This document shows positions 31,229-38,586 of a stretch of 41,131 nucleotides of DNA, piece after piece. Within the stretch, counting starts at the first letter, position 1. The number at the start of each line of letters is the position of its first letter. A program made the position numbers and the translations under genes. Origin of the DNA: a virus. The stretch covers positions 1 through 41,131 of the IMG/VR virus record IMGVR_UViG_3300049215_000044. One strand, written 5' to 3'. The notes beneath the pieces were generated by a model. That model saw only the letters and a program-made list of their open reading frames with translations, was not told the DNA's origin and did not search any database.

Positions 31229-31434
31229 TGCAGCCAGTAACGCCAGCCGAGAAGGTTAGAGCCTTTGAAAGAATCAGAGGTTGCGCTAACAGCTTGCTTC
31301 ATGACCAAGCAATCACGTATGGTGAATTCAAAATCTTAATAGATCGGGCAGTCACTTTATATGGTGATTGCCTTTATAAAAAGGAGCCAGAATGTCATAC
31401 GAGCGATCCCCAGAATGGGGTACAGTCAACTTAG
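31228..31434 (+). CDS. Small helical protein
   Basis: This 68-residue protein is mostly helical (TPAEKVRAFERIRGCANSLL; YGEFKILIDRAVTLYGDCLY) and ends in a polar tail translated over the next gene. It starts at the base where the preceding gene stops. Function unknown. Confidence 0.62.
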   Translation: MQPVTPAEKVRAFERIRGCANSLLHDQAITYGEFKILIDRAVTLYGDCLYKKEPECHTSDPQNGVQST

Positions 31435-31856
31435 GTGTTGACGTACTCCAAGGCCACGGCGAGCAAAATCAGCCAGGCAAAGCCGACTACGATAAGAATC
31501 ACCCCAGCTATCCAAAGCAAAAGCAGCAATATAACCCTGGACGAAATCAGGAGCTTAATTTGCCTCCCGATATTTTTCCCATGAATCACAATATGACTCG
31601 TACAAATCCTAACGCCCCAGAAGGCAAAGCAGTTCCAATGGCCAATATCCATGAAAGAATCAAAGAATTGCTCGGTGAAGGCGTTCCACGGCGCGAGGCA
31701 ATAGCAAAGGCAAAGGCTGAGGCAGGGAAGCAAGATCGCGGCGACATTGGGACTATTACCCCTAAAGATGTCTATCGCTACAAGTTTCAGGCAGAGACAC
31801 CAGCAAAGAAAATCTCACCTTTCAGTGAGCAAGTACAGGGATACCCATTCATATGA
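31392..31856 (+). CDS. Unknown proline- and glutamine-rich protein
   Basis: This 154-residue protein has a disordered N-terminal half rich in N, P, Q and G (ADYDKNHPSYPKQKQQYNPG). A helical segment follows (MANIHERIKELLGEGVPRRE, about 82-101, then AIAKAKAEAGK), which resembles the short helix motifs of phage virion-associated proteins. AAGGAG is 5 bases before the ATG. It is followed directly by the 29-residue membrane peptide. It could be a minor virion or injected protein; this is only a guess. Confidence 0.65.
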   Translation: MSYERSPEWGTVNLGVDVLQGHGEQNQPGKADYDKNHPSYPKQKQQYNPGRNQELNLPPDIFPMNHNMTRTNPNAPEGKAVPMANIHERIKELLGEGVPRREAIAKAKAEAGKQDRGDIGTITPKDVYRYKFQAETPAKKISPFSEQVQGYPFI

Positions 31857-31942
31857 TGCACGCTGCAATTTTATTGGGAGTTGGCTTCGGCTTGGGTCTT
31901 TTGACTTGGGGATTTTATAAGATCTGGAAGAATGCAAAATGA
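31853..31942 (+). CDS. 29-residue single-helix membrane peptide
   Basis: This tiny gene overlaps the preceding stop by 4 bases (ATGA) and the next start by 4 bases (ATGA), so it is translationally coupled on both sides. The peptide is a single hydrophobic helix, AILLGVGFGLGLLTWGFYKI, with a short charged end (WKNAK) that predicts an N-out/C-in topology. A small holin-like or regulatory membrane peptide is possible. Confidence 0.6.
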   Translation: MMHAAILLGVGFGLGLLTWGFYKIWKNAK

Positions 31943-32133
31943 GTGAGAATCGCTATACCCATAAAACAATTCGGGGTAAAAAGCAGCCTCTCCATAGGCA
32001 TATAATGGAAGATCATCTCGGCAGGGAGCTTGAGTCCAATGAACATGTCTATCATTTGGACGGCGACCCTTCAAATAATAAGCTGGAAAATCTGGCAGTA
32101 ATCACAAAGAAGTATAGAAAGAAAAAAGGGTAG
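31939..32133 (+). CDS. Minimal HNH-type endonuclease
   Basis: This 64-residue protein carries most of an HNH nuclease motif: LHRHIMEDHLGRELESNE at 18-35, then HVYHLDGDPSNNKLENLAVI at 36-55, where H39 and N46/N47 match the conserved catalytic H and N. It lacks the usual DNA-binding extension, so it may be a minimal nicking enzyme, a remnant of a mobile gene, or a packaging co-factor. Its last codons (KKKG) lie on the T-run of the terminator of the opposite-strand operon. Confidence 0.72.
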   Translation: MSENRYTHKTIRGKKQPLHRHIMEDHLGRELESNEHVYHLDGDPSNNKLENLAVITKKYRKKKG

Positions 32134-32153
32134 TGACGTTTTGTCCCTACCCT
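32122..32153 (-). terminator. Intrinsic terminator of the tail-fibre operon
   Basis: Read on the minus strand, AGGGTAG and CTACCCT pair (positions 32127-32153), with an inner GAC/GTC pair, and are followed at once by six T. This is a classic Rho-independent terminator for the minus-strand operon ending at 32159. The T-run coincides with the last lysine codons of the plus-strand HNH gene. Confidence 0.82.
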
Positions 32154-32158
32154 CTGAA

Positions 32159-32788
32159 TTATCCAACGATAGCCCAGCTCACTGTGCTTGTATCTGTCGC
32201 ATCAGCTGATACTGGAGTAAAGCCTACGCCTGTATCAATTGTGGTCAAGATGGCTTGAGCGACTGTCACAGTACCTAAAGCTGAGATCGTGTAAACGATG
32301 ATCGAGCCTGTTACCGCTGCTGCCGTCAAGATTTTAGCATGTGTTCCTGAAGCAAAAGTGAATGTCCCTTTACGAGTACCAGCAGTTAAAACAACACCGC
32401 CGTTCGCTGGGAAGGTTAAAACATCAGCGTCAGACAATACAGTCAAAGAGCCTTGCAGCAATTTGCCTGTAGTGCTGTCATAACGTGCTAGCGTGTTGTC
32501 TGTTACTGATGCTGGTCCTTGAACTACGTTAGCTGTCAAAATACCGCTGTCCTCAAGCAATTTGCCTGTGGTTCCGTTAAATGCAGCTAGACGATGAGTT
32601 ACTGAGGACGCTGGTCCAACAACATCTCCCATCGCTGATCCGTTACCCCAAGCAACGCCTAATGGATCGCTTGGATCTGCAAATAAAGCTTGGTTGGCTG
32701 CGCCTGGAGCTAATGGCTCTGGTGCGCTGCCTCCGCCTCGTGCTACGAATAAAGTTCCCTTCTCGTAGACATAGTTTGAATCTGTCAT
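32159..32788 (-). CDS. Fibre-type protein with TTGKLL repeats
   Basis: This 209-residue protein is a fibre or decoration-like virion protein. It has two tandem copies of a motif (GPASSVTHRLAAFNGTTGKL and GPASVTDNTLARYDSTTGKL, about 58-109) and a beta-rich C-terminal part (TAAAVTGSIIVYTISALGTV). The motif also occurs once in the larger fibre at 36125. AGGGGG lies 5 bases before the ATG. It is the last gene before the terminator. Confidence 0.72.
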   Translation of the reverse strand: MTDSNYVYEKGTLFVARGGGSAPEPLAPGAANQALFADPSDPLGVAWGNGSAMGDVVGPASSVTHRLAAFNGTTGKLLEDSGILTANVVQGPASVTDNTLARYDSTTGKLLQGSLTVLSDADVLTFPANGGVVLTAGTRKGTFTFASGTHAKILTAAAVTGSIIVYTISALGTVTVAQAILTTIDTGVGFTPVSADATDTSTVSWAIVG

Positions 32789-32800
32789 AAAAACCCCCTG

Positions 32801-33028
32801 TTAATACATTGTTCCCTTAGCAAATTGCTTCGGTTGAAAATTATCCTTCCCGATTTTCCCAACCCCTCTACCGACATTCTCATTCGAATCGTGATTCTTT
32901 CTGTCGGATTGCCTCTTGAAAAACTCAGGGTTTTGATGCTTGATCGAAGCTTGCTTAGTCCTTGCTTGCTCCGCTGGTCCACCTGCGCGAGAGCCTACAA
33001 AGATGTTATTTTTTCCTGGATTTGCCAT
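32801..33028 (-). CDS. Small basic protein
   Basis: This protein of about 75 residues is basic and polar (NIFVGSRAGGPAEQARTKQA; GRGVGKIGKDNFQPKQFAKG), with no hydrophobic core, so probably disordered or virion-bound. I prefer the ATG at 33028, with AGGA about 9 bases upstream. An ATG at 33073 with a stronger AGGGGG site would give 90 residues and a 68-base overlap. The function is unknown; phage proteins like this often bind DNA or capsid. Confidence 0.58.
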   Translation of the reverse strand: MANPGKNNIFVGSRAGGPAEQARTKQASIKHQNPEFFKRQSDRKNHDSNENVGRGVGKIGKDNFQPKQFAKGTMY

Positions 33029-33215
33029 CCGCTTTTCCTGACGCTGGTCGCTCGGAATTATGTTCTTTGTCATTCTTGCCCCCTGCTGGCTTTTTATCTT
33101 TGTTTGGAGTAGCGACATCTTTCTTGTCCTGAGCTACTTTCTTGACTGCTTTTTTTAATTCTTTTTTAGGGATTGATCCCTTACCTTTCGGCTCTTTTAG
33201 TGTTCTTTCTTTCAT
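33006..33215 (-). CDS. Very lysine-rich small protein
   Basis: This 69-residue protein has about one lysine in three residues (KGKGSIPKKELKKAVKKVAQ) and is otherwise polar. It could be a histone-like, DNA-condensing or injected protein. AAGGGG lies 7 bases before the ATG, and it overlaps the preceding stop by 4 bases. Confidence 0.65.
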   Translation of the reverse strand: MKERTLKEPKGKGSIPKKELKKAVKKVAQDKKDVATPNKDKKPAGGKNDKEHNSERPASGKADGKSRKK

Positions 33216-33484
33216 TTCTTACCCCTTACGCCGTAGCGATCGTATTTTGATTCTTTTCTTCTTTGTTGGTTATACGATTGTCCGCTTTCGCTTGCAGCTA
33301 TAGCCTCAGCCTGTTTTGGGCTGTTGACTTGTTGACCGTTAGACGACTTCAGCTTGCCAGTTCCGTACTCCGACATCACTTTCTTGAATTTCGGTGTAGC
33401 AATCAAGTCTTTTCTTTTTTCGTTCATGCTCATACCGCTACAGGAATTCATTCCCTTACATGAGTTCATCGCATTACACGCCAT
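33212..33484 (-). CDS. DUF6496-like small protein with Cys-rich start
   Basis: This 90-residue protein has a repetitive N-terminus (CNAMNSCKGMNSCSGMSMNE). A DUF6496-like core follows: TPKFKKVMSEYGTGKLKSSN and VNSPKQAEAIAASE, about 30-67. The three cysteines are spaced like a short C..S repeat. The C-terminus is basic. GGAG lies upstream. DUF6496 proteins are small and of unknown role; their lysine and arginine content suggests nucleic-acid binding. Confidence 0.7.
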   Translation of the reverse strand: MACNAMNSCKGMNSCSGMSMNEKRKDLIATPKFKKVMSEYGTGKLKSSNGQQVNSPKQAEAIAASESGQSYNQQRRKESKYDRYGVRGKK

Positions 33485-34169
33485 CTTTCTTCTCCTCCAT
33501 TTCGCCGTCTGGTTTTTGAGTTAAAGCCTGAAGCAAAAACCCACAACGGCCAGCATGGTTAAATTTGATTAATGGGTCTACCCATATATCTAAGCCAGCT
33601 TCTCTAGCTCTTCGGCAGAATGTGTAGTCCTCACCCCAGAATTCGCCTTCCCATACGCCAGCTTCAAAGAAGCAATAGCCATCGGCGTGCTTCAATTGAT
33701 CGTTCTTTGGTTGGAAGTAAAGCTCAGGAAATTTAGTCTTCATCTTTTCGAGGGCTGAACGCTGCATTAGCATGAAGCCTGCTGGAATGTATTCCATTTT
33801 CAGGAGATGACCCTCTGTTTGGATCGAGCCATTTTCATTTAAGAACGGCCTGAACGTGAAGGAATTCTCTCCCCTAGAAGGATAGACACCTGCGACAATT
33901 TCCTTGCCTGCGAGCAGCATTTTAACTACTTGGCTTGATTCCCACCCAAGATCGCTATCGACGCAAAGAATGTGAGTGCAATCCGAATCCATGAAAGCCT
34001 TTAGAATCCTGTTCCTTTCGGCTATCAGCAATGAGCCTGATGTGGTCAGATTATAACACACAGAAACGCTGTTATTTAATAAGAGATTGGTTGTTTCAGA
34101 AAGCGACAATGCGAAAGGGACGTGTACTGTTCCGCTATAGCAAGGGCTTGCTATCATTACTTTATGCAT
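33474..34169 (-). CDS. GT-A-type glycosyltransferase in the tail-fibre operon
   Basis: This 231-residue protein has GT-A features: an N-terminal KVMIASPCYSG, LLIAERNRILKAFMDSDCTH at 47-66, ILCVDSDLGW with the metal-binding D-S-D at 71-73, IVAGVYPSRG, IPAGFMLMQRSALEKM, and GEDYTFCRRAREAGLDIW near 188-205. Such phage enzymes may glycosylate DNA bases, virion proteins or the host surface. Its place between the fibre gene and small basic proteins suggests virion or surface sugars, but it could also serve the base-modification pathway at 23-27 kb. Confidence 0.78.
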   Translation of the reverse strand: MHKVMIASPCYSGTVHVPFALSLSETTNLLLNNSVSVCYNLTTSGSLLIAERNRILKAFMDSDCTHILCVDSDLGWESSQVVKMLLAGKEIVAGVYPSRGENSFTFRPFLNENGSIQTEGHLLKMEYIPAGFMLMQRSALEKMKTKFPELYFQPKNDQLKHADGYCFFEAGVWEGEFWGEDYTFCRRAREAGLDIWVDPLIKFNHAGRCGFLLQALTQKPDGEMEEKKDGV

Positions 34170-34171
34170 GG

Positions 34172-36115
34172 TTAAGCTGCCTTTATGTAAAGTGATCTAT
34201 TGAAATTTAAAGGTGGTTCTACTGTGATTGCCGCTCCTGCATCTGTTGGGAGCTGGAACTGTGTCCCTGTAGCATAAGGATAATTATCGGGAGCATACTG
34301 AATAGCTCCTCCTGCTCCTACTGAAACGACATTACCTGCATGAGCCAGTCCGACAATTGAGGATGTCGAGTTGGTTGTTGCAGCTGTGAAAGTTTGAGCG
34401 TTCGTGGAAGTCCAGATTGCACCTGACTGGGTAGCTGCATAGTAAATACCATTGGTCGCTGTCACGGCAGTTAAGCCTGTCAAACTAAAAATAGTATTTA
34501 GCGTCCAAGTGGTCGCATCGGTTGAGCTTAATGAGGTTCCTATACCTCCCACTGCCAAATAACGGCCTACTCCTGATTCGTAGGTTATGCCTGTATAGTT
34601 CGTTGTTGTACCGCTCACTCTTGATGTGTAGGTCACGCCGTCAGTGGTTGTGAATATGTTTCCTCCTGATCCTGCTAGAGCAAAAATCCCATTTCCAAAT
34701 GTATTTGAGATAAGATTTGCAGTTGTTCCAGAGGTTTGGCTAGTCCAAGTAAAACCATCGGTTGAAGTCGATACTCCCCCTACGTTTCCTGAAGCCAAAT
34801 AGATTGTTCCATTCCATGCTAGAGCTGTGAGCGTCTGAACGGTAATGCCGATATTTCTTGCAGTCCAAGTGATACCATCGGTCGAGGTGGCCATTGCGTT
34901 ATCAGCTAAAGCCCAGAATAAAGATCCGTCCCAAACAAGGCCAGTGATGTTCGCTGATAGGTTGCTCGTTCTGGCATTCCAAGTGGTCGCATCGGTTGAG
35001 GTAGATATTCCTCCTCCGTTCGCTCCAAACATATAAAGACTGTTTGCAAATATCATTGCATTTATCGTGCTAGATGTGCCAGAGGTGCGATTTGTCCAAG
35101 TCGTCGCGTCAGTCGAGCTGGCTATTCTGCCTCCACCTGCTCCGTAGACGTATACTGTACCAAAAGCAAAACTCTGGATAGTGCTAGTGGTATTACTGGT
35201 CTTCGCAGCCCATGTTATAGCGTCAGTTGAAGTTGAAAGTCCTCCCCCAGTGCATCCTAGAAGGTACAAAGAGTTTACATAAGCTAAAGCCGTGATCGTC
35301 GAAGTTGTTCCGCTGGTCTGAGTCGCCCAGACATTACCGTCAGTCGAAGTTTTTAATACACCTCCGACCCCTGCTGCTACGAATTGAGTACCGTAGGCCA
35401 GTGATGCAAATGAAGATGTCGTTCCTCCGCTTTTCCTCGCCCATGTAATAGCGTCAGTCGATGTGGCTATAAATCCTTGGGTAGCTGCGATCATGTAAAG
35501 GCTATTGCCAAATGTGATTGCTGAAGCTCCACTCATTGAATCAAAGAACGCTCCATTCTGTCCGCTCCATTGACTCCCATCAGTTGAAGTGACCAAAACA
35601 TTAGAGCCTGCGATAGCTACGAATTTGGTTGTATGGATCAAGCTATTTGGGTTTAACCCTATGGATGGTAGTCGAGAGTTGAAGGTGATACCATCTGTTG
35701 ATGTGACTACGCAATTTGATGACCCAGTAGCTACGAATTTATCTCCGTAAGTGATACCGAATAGGCCGTTTTGAACTGGTGAATTTGCCCTTGTCCACGT
35801 CTTTGCATTCGTTGAAGTCATTATCAACCCAGAGGCTCCAACGGCAACATAAATTGATCCGTTTCCAGCTACAGCACTCAAGCTTGAAGTTGTATTGGAC
35901 AAAGCGTTAGTAAAGAATTGGCCTGGGGGATTGATTAACCCTACAGCTGCGAAAAGATTGGGATAGGTGGCTTGAGCTAATACTTGACCACTGCATTTCA
36001 GCCAGCCAGCCGACAAGAGAGCTGCGTCTCCTCCTGCATTGGCAAAATACTGAAGCTGTCCAATTGGTGCGCTTGCGCCTGCCAGTTGGTAAGAAGGATT
36101 CTCATTATAAGCCAT
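34172..36115 (-). CDS. Large tail fibre: collar domain split by an Asp-box propeller
   Basis: This 647-residue fibre protein begins with a tail-collar-type element (GWLKCSGQVLAQATYPNLFA at 37-56) and ends with its other half (TGTQFQLPTDAG near 616-627). In ordinary collar proteins these two elements are separated by only a few tens of residues. Here 13-14 repeats of about 39 residues are inserted between them (79-617), each with an STDGITW or STDATTW box like the Asp-box of sialidase-type beta-propellers. It is likely the receptor-binding fibre; propellers commonly bind sugars. AAGGGTGA lies before the ATG. Confidence 0.82.
   Translation of the reverse strand: MAYNENPSYQLAGASAPIGQLQYFANAGGDAALLSAGWLKCSGQVLAQATYPNLFAAVGLINPPGQFFTNALSNTTSSLSAVAGNGSIYVAVGASGLIMTSTNAKTWTRANSPVQNGLFGITYGDKFVATGSSNCVVTSTDGITFNSRLPSIGLNPNSLIHTTKFVAIAGSNVLVTSTDGSQWSGQNGAFFDSMSGASAITFGNSLYMIAATQGFIATSTDAITWARKSGGTTSSFASLAYGTQFVAAGVGGVLKTSTDGNVWATQTSGTTSTITALAYVNSLYLLGCTGGGLSTSTDAITWAAKTSNTTSTIQSFAFGTVYVYGAGGGRIASSTDATTWTNRTSGTSSTINAMIFANSLYMFGANGGGISTSTDATTWNARTSNLSANITGLVWDGSLFWALADNAMATSTDGITWTARNIGITVQTLTALAWNGTIYLASGNVGGVSTSTDGFTWTSQTSGTTANLISNTFGNGIFALAGSGGNIFTTTDGVTYTSRVSGTTTNYTGITYESGVGRYLAVGGIGTSLSSTDATTWTLNTIFSLTGLTAVTATNGIYYAATQSGAIWTSTNAQTFTAATTNSTSSIVGLAHAGNVVSVGAGGAIQYAPDNYPYATGTQFQLPTDAGAAITVEPPLNFNRSLYIKAA
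34265..35881 (-). repeat. 13-14 tandem Asp-box (BNR-like) repeats
   Basis: Each unit is about 39 residues (about 117 bases): a strand pair such as SLYVAVG, then GGGISTSTD, the box STDGxTW, and an SGTTSTITALAY link. Units 4-8 and 10-11 are the most alike, which points to recent unit duplication. Confidence 0.85.
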
Positions 36116-36124
36116 TTTTCACCC

Positions 36125-37444
36125 TTACTTTATAAAGAATTGTGTGCCATTCCAATACAGGTCAACCGCTCCGCCGTTATTGCTAATGACAAAAGTTGCT
36201 GCTCCATCGATATTGACACCGTTGCCCGAAATCGTGATGTTATTCGTCCCTGCTGCGAGGGATTCATCTTTGATAGACCATGTCTGCCCGATAGCCATAT
36301 TAGCGTTCGGCATTGTGATTGTACGAGCTGAGGCCGTAGATGACACGCCGACAATCGAATCCGTGATTAAGACTTGGTAGCTAATTGGAGTTTGAGTGTA
36401 TGCGCTGACAGTTGGGGAGGCCACAGGGATAATTATTCCGCCCGATCTTGAGACTGTCAAATCCTTGGTCATGTAGAAAAGGTCGAACAAGGCCAAAGGT
36501 AAAGCTCCTGACGATCTTGCGAAAGCTACAGTAGCAGACATAGCAGCTGATGGAACGTTCGCCGTTGCAATCGTCCCTGCGAGAACTCCATCAATGTAGA
36601 ATGAGACTGAGGTTCCAGCTGCGTTTATTGAGATCGTATAGCTGTGATAGCCAGTAGTCGCGGCAATCGAGGTATTTGTTGTTGTGGTTCCTACGCCTGA
36701 CTTTGTGCATTTGATCTGCCAGTTGCCTGAGTTTACGTTATCGGCGTACTGGAAGCTGATTCCATTGCCAGTAAAGCCAGCGGACTGACCAAATCCAATA
36801 TTGATTGTGTATCGGTTTGCCACCGCCGACAAAGTGACCAGATTCAAAACAAAAGTTGCTGATATTGCGCCTGAAGCTGGCTGGACTGAGTTTGAGTTAT
36901 TGAAGTTGTCCAAGGCGATCGAGGCAAAAGCTCCGTTGGTAGGAGTCAATAAGCCTGGGTTGGCTGCCGTTCCGTTTACTGCACTCCACTGACCGCCGAA
37001 GGTATCCCAGTTTAACTGACCATAGATCGTTGGAGATAGGTCTTGCGCCACTCCATTGTACGAGCAAATGAAGTCATCGACCAGCGTCAGCAATTTGCCT
37101 GGGTTAAAGTTTACTGCATTGGGAGTATTCGTGATGTCTTGCCATTCTACGCCGAGAGGCTGCGCGCTATTCGCTACTAAAGACTGGCCGTTGGCTCCAA
37201 CTGGTATTCTCGCTGGAACTGTTGAGAAGCCATAAATGTCACCTTTAGTCGTCAAAGGTGCTATCTGAGCAATGGTGAATCCGCCATCCTTGATAATCTT
37301 CCCTGTCACACCGTTGAAAACAGCTATGTGATTATTGACCGATGATCCTGGTCCTGTAACGTTCCCACTACCTCCTCCTCCTGCATCAGAACTGAGGTCG
37401 AGTTTATTTGTGAGAGGGTTATATCTGAATTTTGGTCCTGCCAT
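36125..37444 (-). CDS. Tail fibre protein with a lectin-like domain
   Basis: This 439-residue fibre starts with a linker (GPKFRYNPLTNKLDLSS), a single GPGSSVNNHIAVFNGVTGK motif like those in the protein at 32159, and GANGQSLVANSAQPLGVEW. The middle holds a jelly-roll or laminin-G-like part (GYHSYTISINAAGTSVSFYI near 267-286 followed by DGVLAGTI). The end is a beta-helix-like tip (TITMPNANMAIGQTWSIKD; NNGGAVDLYWNGTQFFIK), common in phage fibres. It probably binds a surface sugar. It has a GAGGAC site and follows a small fibre-associated gene. Confidence 0.78.
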   Translation of the reverse strand: MAGPKFRYNPLTNKLDLSSDAGGGGSGNVTGPGSSVNNHIAVFNGVTGKIIKDGGFTIAQIAPLTTKGDIYGFSTVPARIPVGANGQSLVANSAQPLGVEWQDITNTPNAVNFNPGKLLTLVDDFICSYNGVAQDLSPTIYGQLNWDTFGGQWSAVNGTAANPGLLTPTNGAFASIALDNFNNSNSVQPASGAISATFVLNLVTLSAVANRYTINIGFGQSAGFTGNGISFQYADNVNSGNWQIKCTKSGVGTTTTNTSIAATTGYHSYTISINAAGTSVSFYIDGVLAGTIATANVPSAAMSATVAFARSSGALPLALFDLFYMTKDLTVSRSGGIIIPVASPTVSAYTQTPISYQVLITDSIVGVSSTASARTITMPNANMAIGQTWSIKDESLAAGTNNITISGNGVNIDGAATFVISNNGGAVDLYWNGTQFFIK

Positions 37445-37452
37445 TTTGTCCT

Positions 37453-37734
37453 CTACGTAAAGTAAGTGTCTCTTAGAGTCCAGACGTATGTAAATCCTGG
37501 GCCGTCAACTGGAAGCTGCTTGTAGTTCAAGAAGCCATTGACGTCATATTCAAGCTTGATGATATACCAAATAGGAGCGTCAACATCCGCTCTTGGCTGC
37601 ATGGACATACCGACATAGAGAATATTGCCGTCATCATCATTCTCCATTCGTGTTTCGTATAGATCGTCTACGTCCAAGACTTCGGACAAAGCTAGGAGAT
37701 TCGTCCACATGTTAGGCACATTAGGCAGTGACAT
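37453..37734 (-). CDS. Small fibre-associated protein
   Basis: This 93-residue protein begins SLPNVPNMWTNLLALSEVLD, followed by DDDGNILYVGMSM and YIIKLEYDVNGFLNYKQLPV, a pattern I recall in small virion proteins next to fibre genes. It is the first gene of the tail-fibre operon and has AAGGAG 6 bases before the ATG. The 58-base gap upstream is AT-rich and may hold a late promoter that I could not define. Confidence 0.7.
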   Translation of the reverse strand: MSLPNVPNMWTNLLALSEVLDVDDLYETRMENDDDGNILYVGMSMQPRADVDAPIWYIIKLEYDVNGFLNYKQLPVDGPGFTYVWTLRDTYFT

Positions 37735-37792
37735 TTATAACTCCTTTAGTTTTGAATTAATATTTAACACTTGAATGAATTACTATCCATGA

Positions 37793-37990
37793 TTAACCTT
37801 CTCGATATTCCGTTCCAGTTCCCTGAACAGGCAGCAAATTCTCACCCTGTCGCTGGAATTCATTTTTGTCCAGCACCTTCTTATTGCAAGAGCTGCTTGA
37901 ATGAAATGGAATAGGCTCAGAAATTTTGGCTTCATCGAACGCCTCCTCTAGTCTGATTGATCCTATCTCAACGTTGTGCTCATCCATAAA
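37793..37990 (-). CDS. Small unknown protein next to the SSB-like gene
   Basis: This 65-residue protein is acidic (HNVEIGSIRLEEAFDEAKIS) with two hydrophilic tails. I chose the ATG at 37990, with GAGGAG about 12 bases upstream. The longer frame to 38026 has no ribosome site, and still longer forms are read over the SSB-like gene. Function unknown. Confidence 0.55.
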   Translation of the reverse strand, partial: FMDEHNVEIGSIRLEEAFDEAKISEPIPFHSSSSCNKKVLDKNEFQRQGENLLPVQGTGTEYREG

Positions 37991-38003
37991 AACTGTCAAC
38001 TCC

Positions 38004-38501
38004 TCAAAATGGTACTTTAGAATCATCAAATGGAGGCATATCAGGCATGTCCGTAAAGGATTGCTGATATTCTGGCCTCTGCACAAAAGGCACGCTGCTC
38101 TTAGCAGGTGGCTGGTGTGGGTAAGGCGGTTGCGTATCTTTCCGATAATTCGGGTTAGGTTGCTGCTGCACCTGAGCAACCGTCTGCCCTTGATTATTTG
38201 TGTTAAATACGCTAGGCTGTTGCCCTTTTAGCCATTCATTGTAGGAATGGATGATGAACTTGACGAGGGAGTCATAATCTGAACGCATCTCTGGCATCCA
38301 TGATTCGTCATACTCTTCGCCTGGCATTCTGTCTGGCATTTTGTAACTAGCAATATTAGGAAAAACGCCAGTGCCATCTTTACGAGCCACGATTTTGTAG
38401 CGGACAAGTGAAATTGGGTCTCCATGAATCCTCACGCTTATGACCCCCAAATGTTTCTCGTTGGGAGTCGGGATAAAGTCTACGAATTGATACTTGGCCA
38501 T
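38004..38501 (-). CDS. SSB-like single-stranded DNA-binding protein
   Basis: This 165-residue protein has an N-terminal folded part (YQFVDFIPTPNEKHLGVISV, then RIHGDPISLVRYKIVARKDG, about 4-43) and a glutamine- and proline-rich linker (NNQGQTVAQVQQQPNPN, about 102-118). It ends FDDSKVPF, which copies the acidic tip by which bacterial SSB proteins dock partners. The tip and linker suggest an SSB-type role; the core does not look like classical SSB. It lies beside the replication protein. Confidence 0.68.
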   Translation of the reverse strand: MAKYQFVDFIPTPNEKHLGVISVRIHGDPISLVRYKIVARKDGTGVFPNIASYKMPDRMPGEEYDESWMPEMRSDYDSLVKFIIHSYNEWLKGQQPSVFNTNNQGQTVAQVQQQPNPNYRKDTQPPYPHQPPAKSSVPFVQRPEYQQSFTDMPDMPPFDDSKVPF

Positions 38502-38534
38502 GCACTTTCCTCTGTTTGTGGTCTAGGGCTTTTA

Positions 38535-38565
38535 TAGCTTCCGTTCTTCACCATAACGGAAGCTA
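38535..38565 (-). promoter_or_regulatory. Hairpin between the replication and SSB-like genes
   Basis: TAGCTTCCGTT and its exact complement form an 11-bp stem around a 9-base loop in the 85-base gap. On the minus strand it is followed by TAAAAGCC, not a T-run. It may be an attenuator or mRNA-stabilising element. A palindrome CGAACGTTCG lies next to it (about 38566-38575). Confidence 0.5.
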
Positions 38566-38586
38566 CGAACGTTCGCAAAATGTTTT

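Noticed and set aside
33150-33180. T-runs on the plus strand near 33150-33170 as terminators
   Set aside because: They are lysine codons of a minus-strand gene and are not preceded by a plus-strand hairpin.
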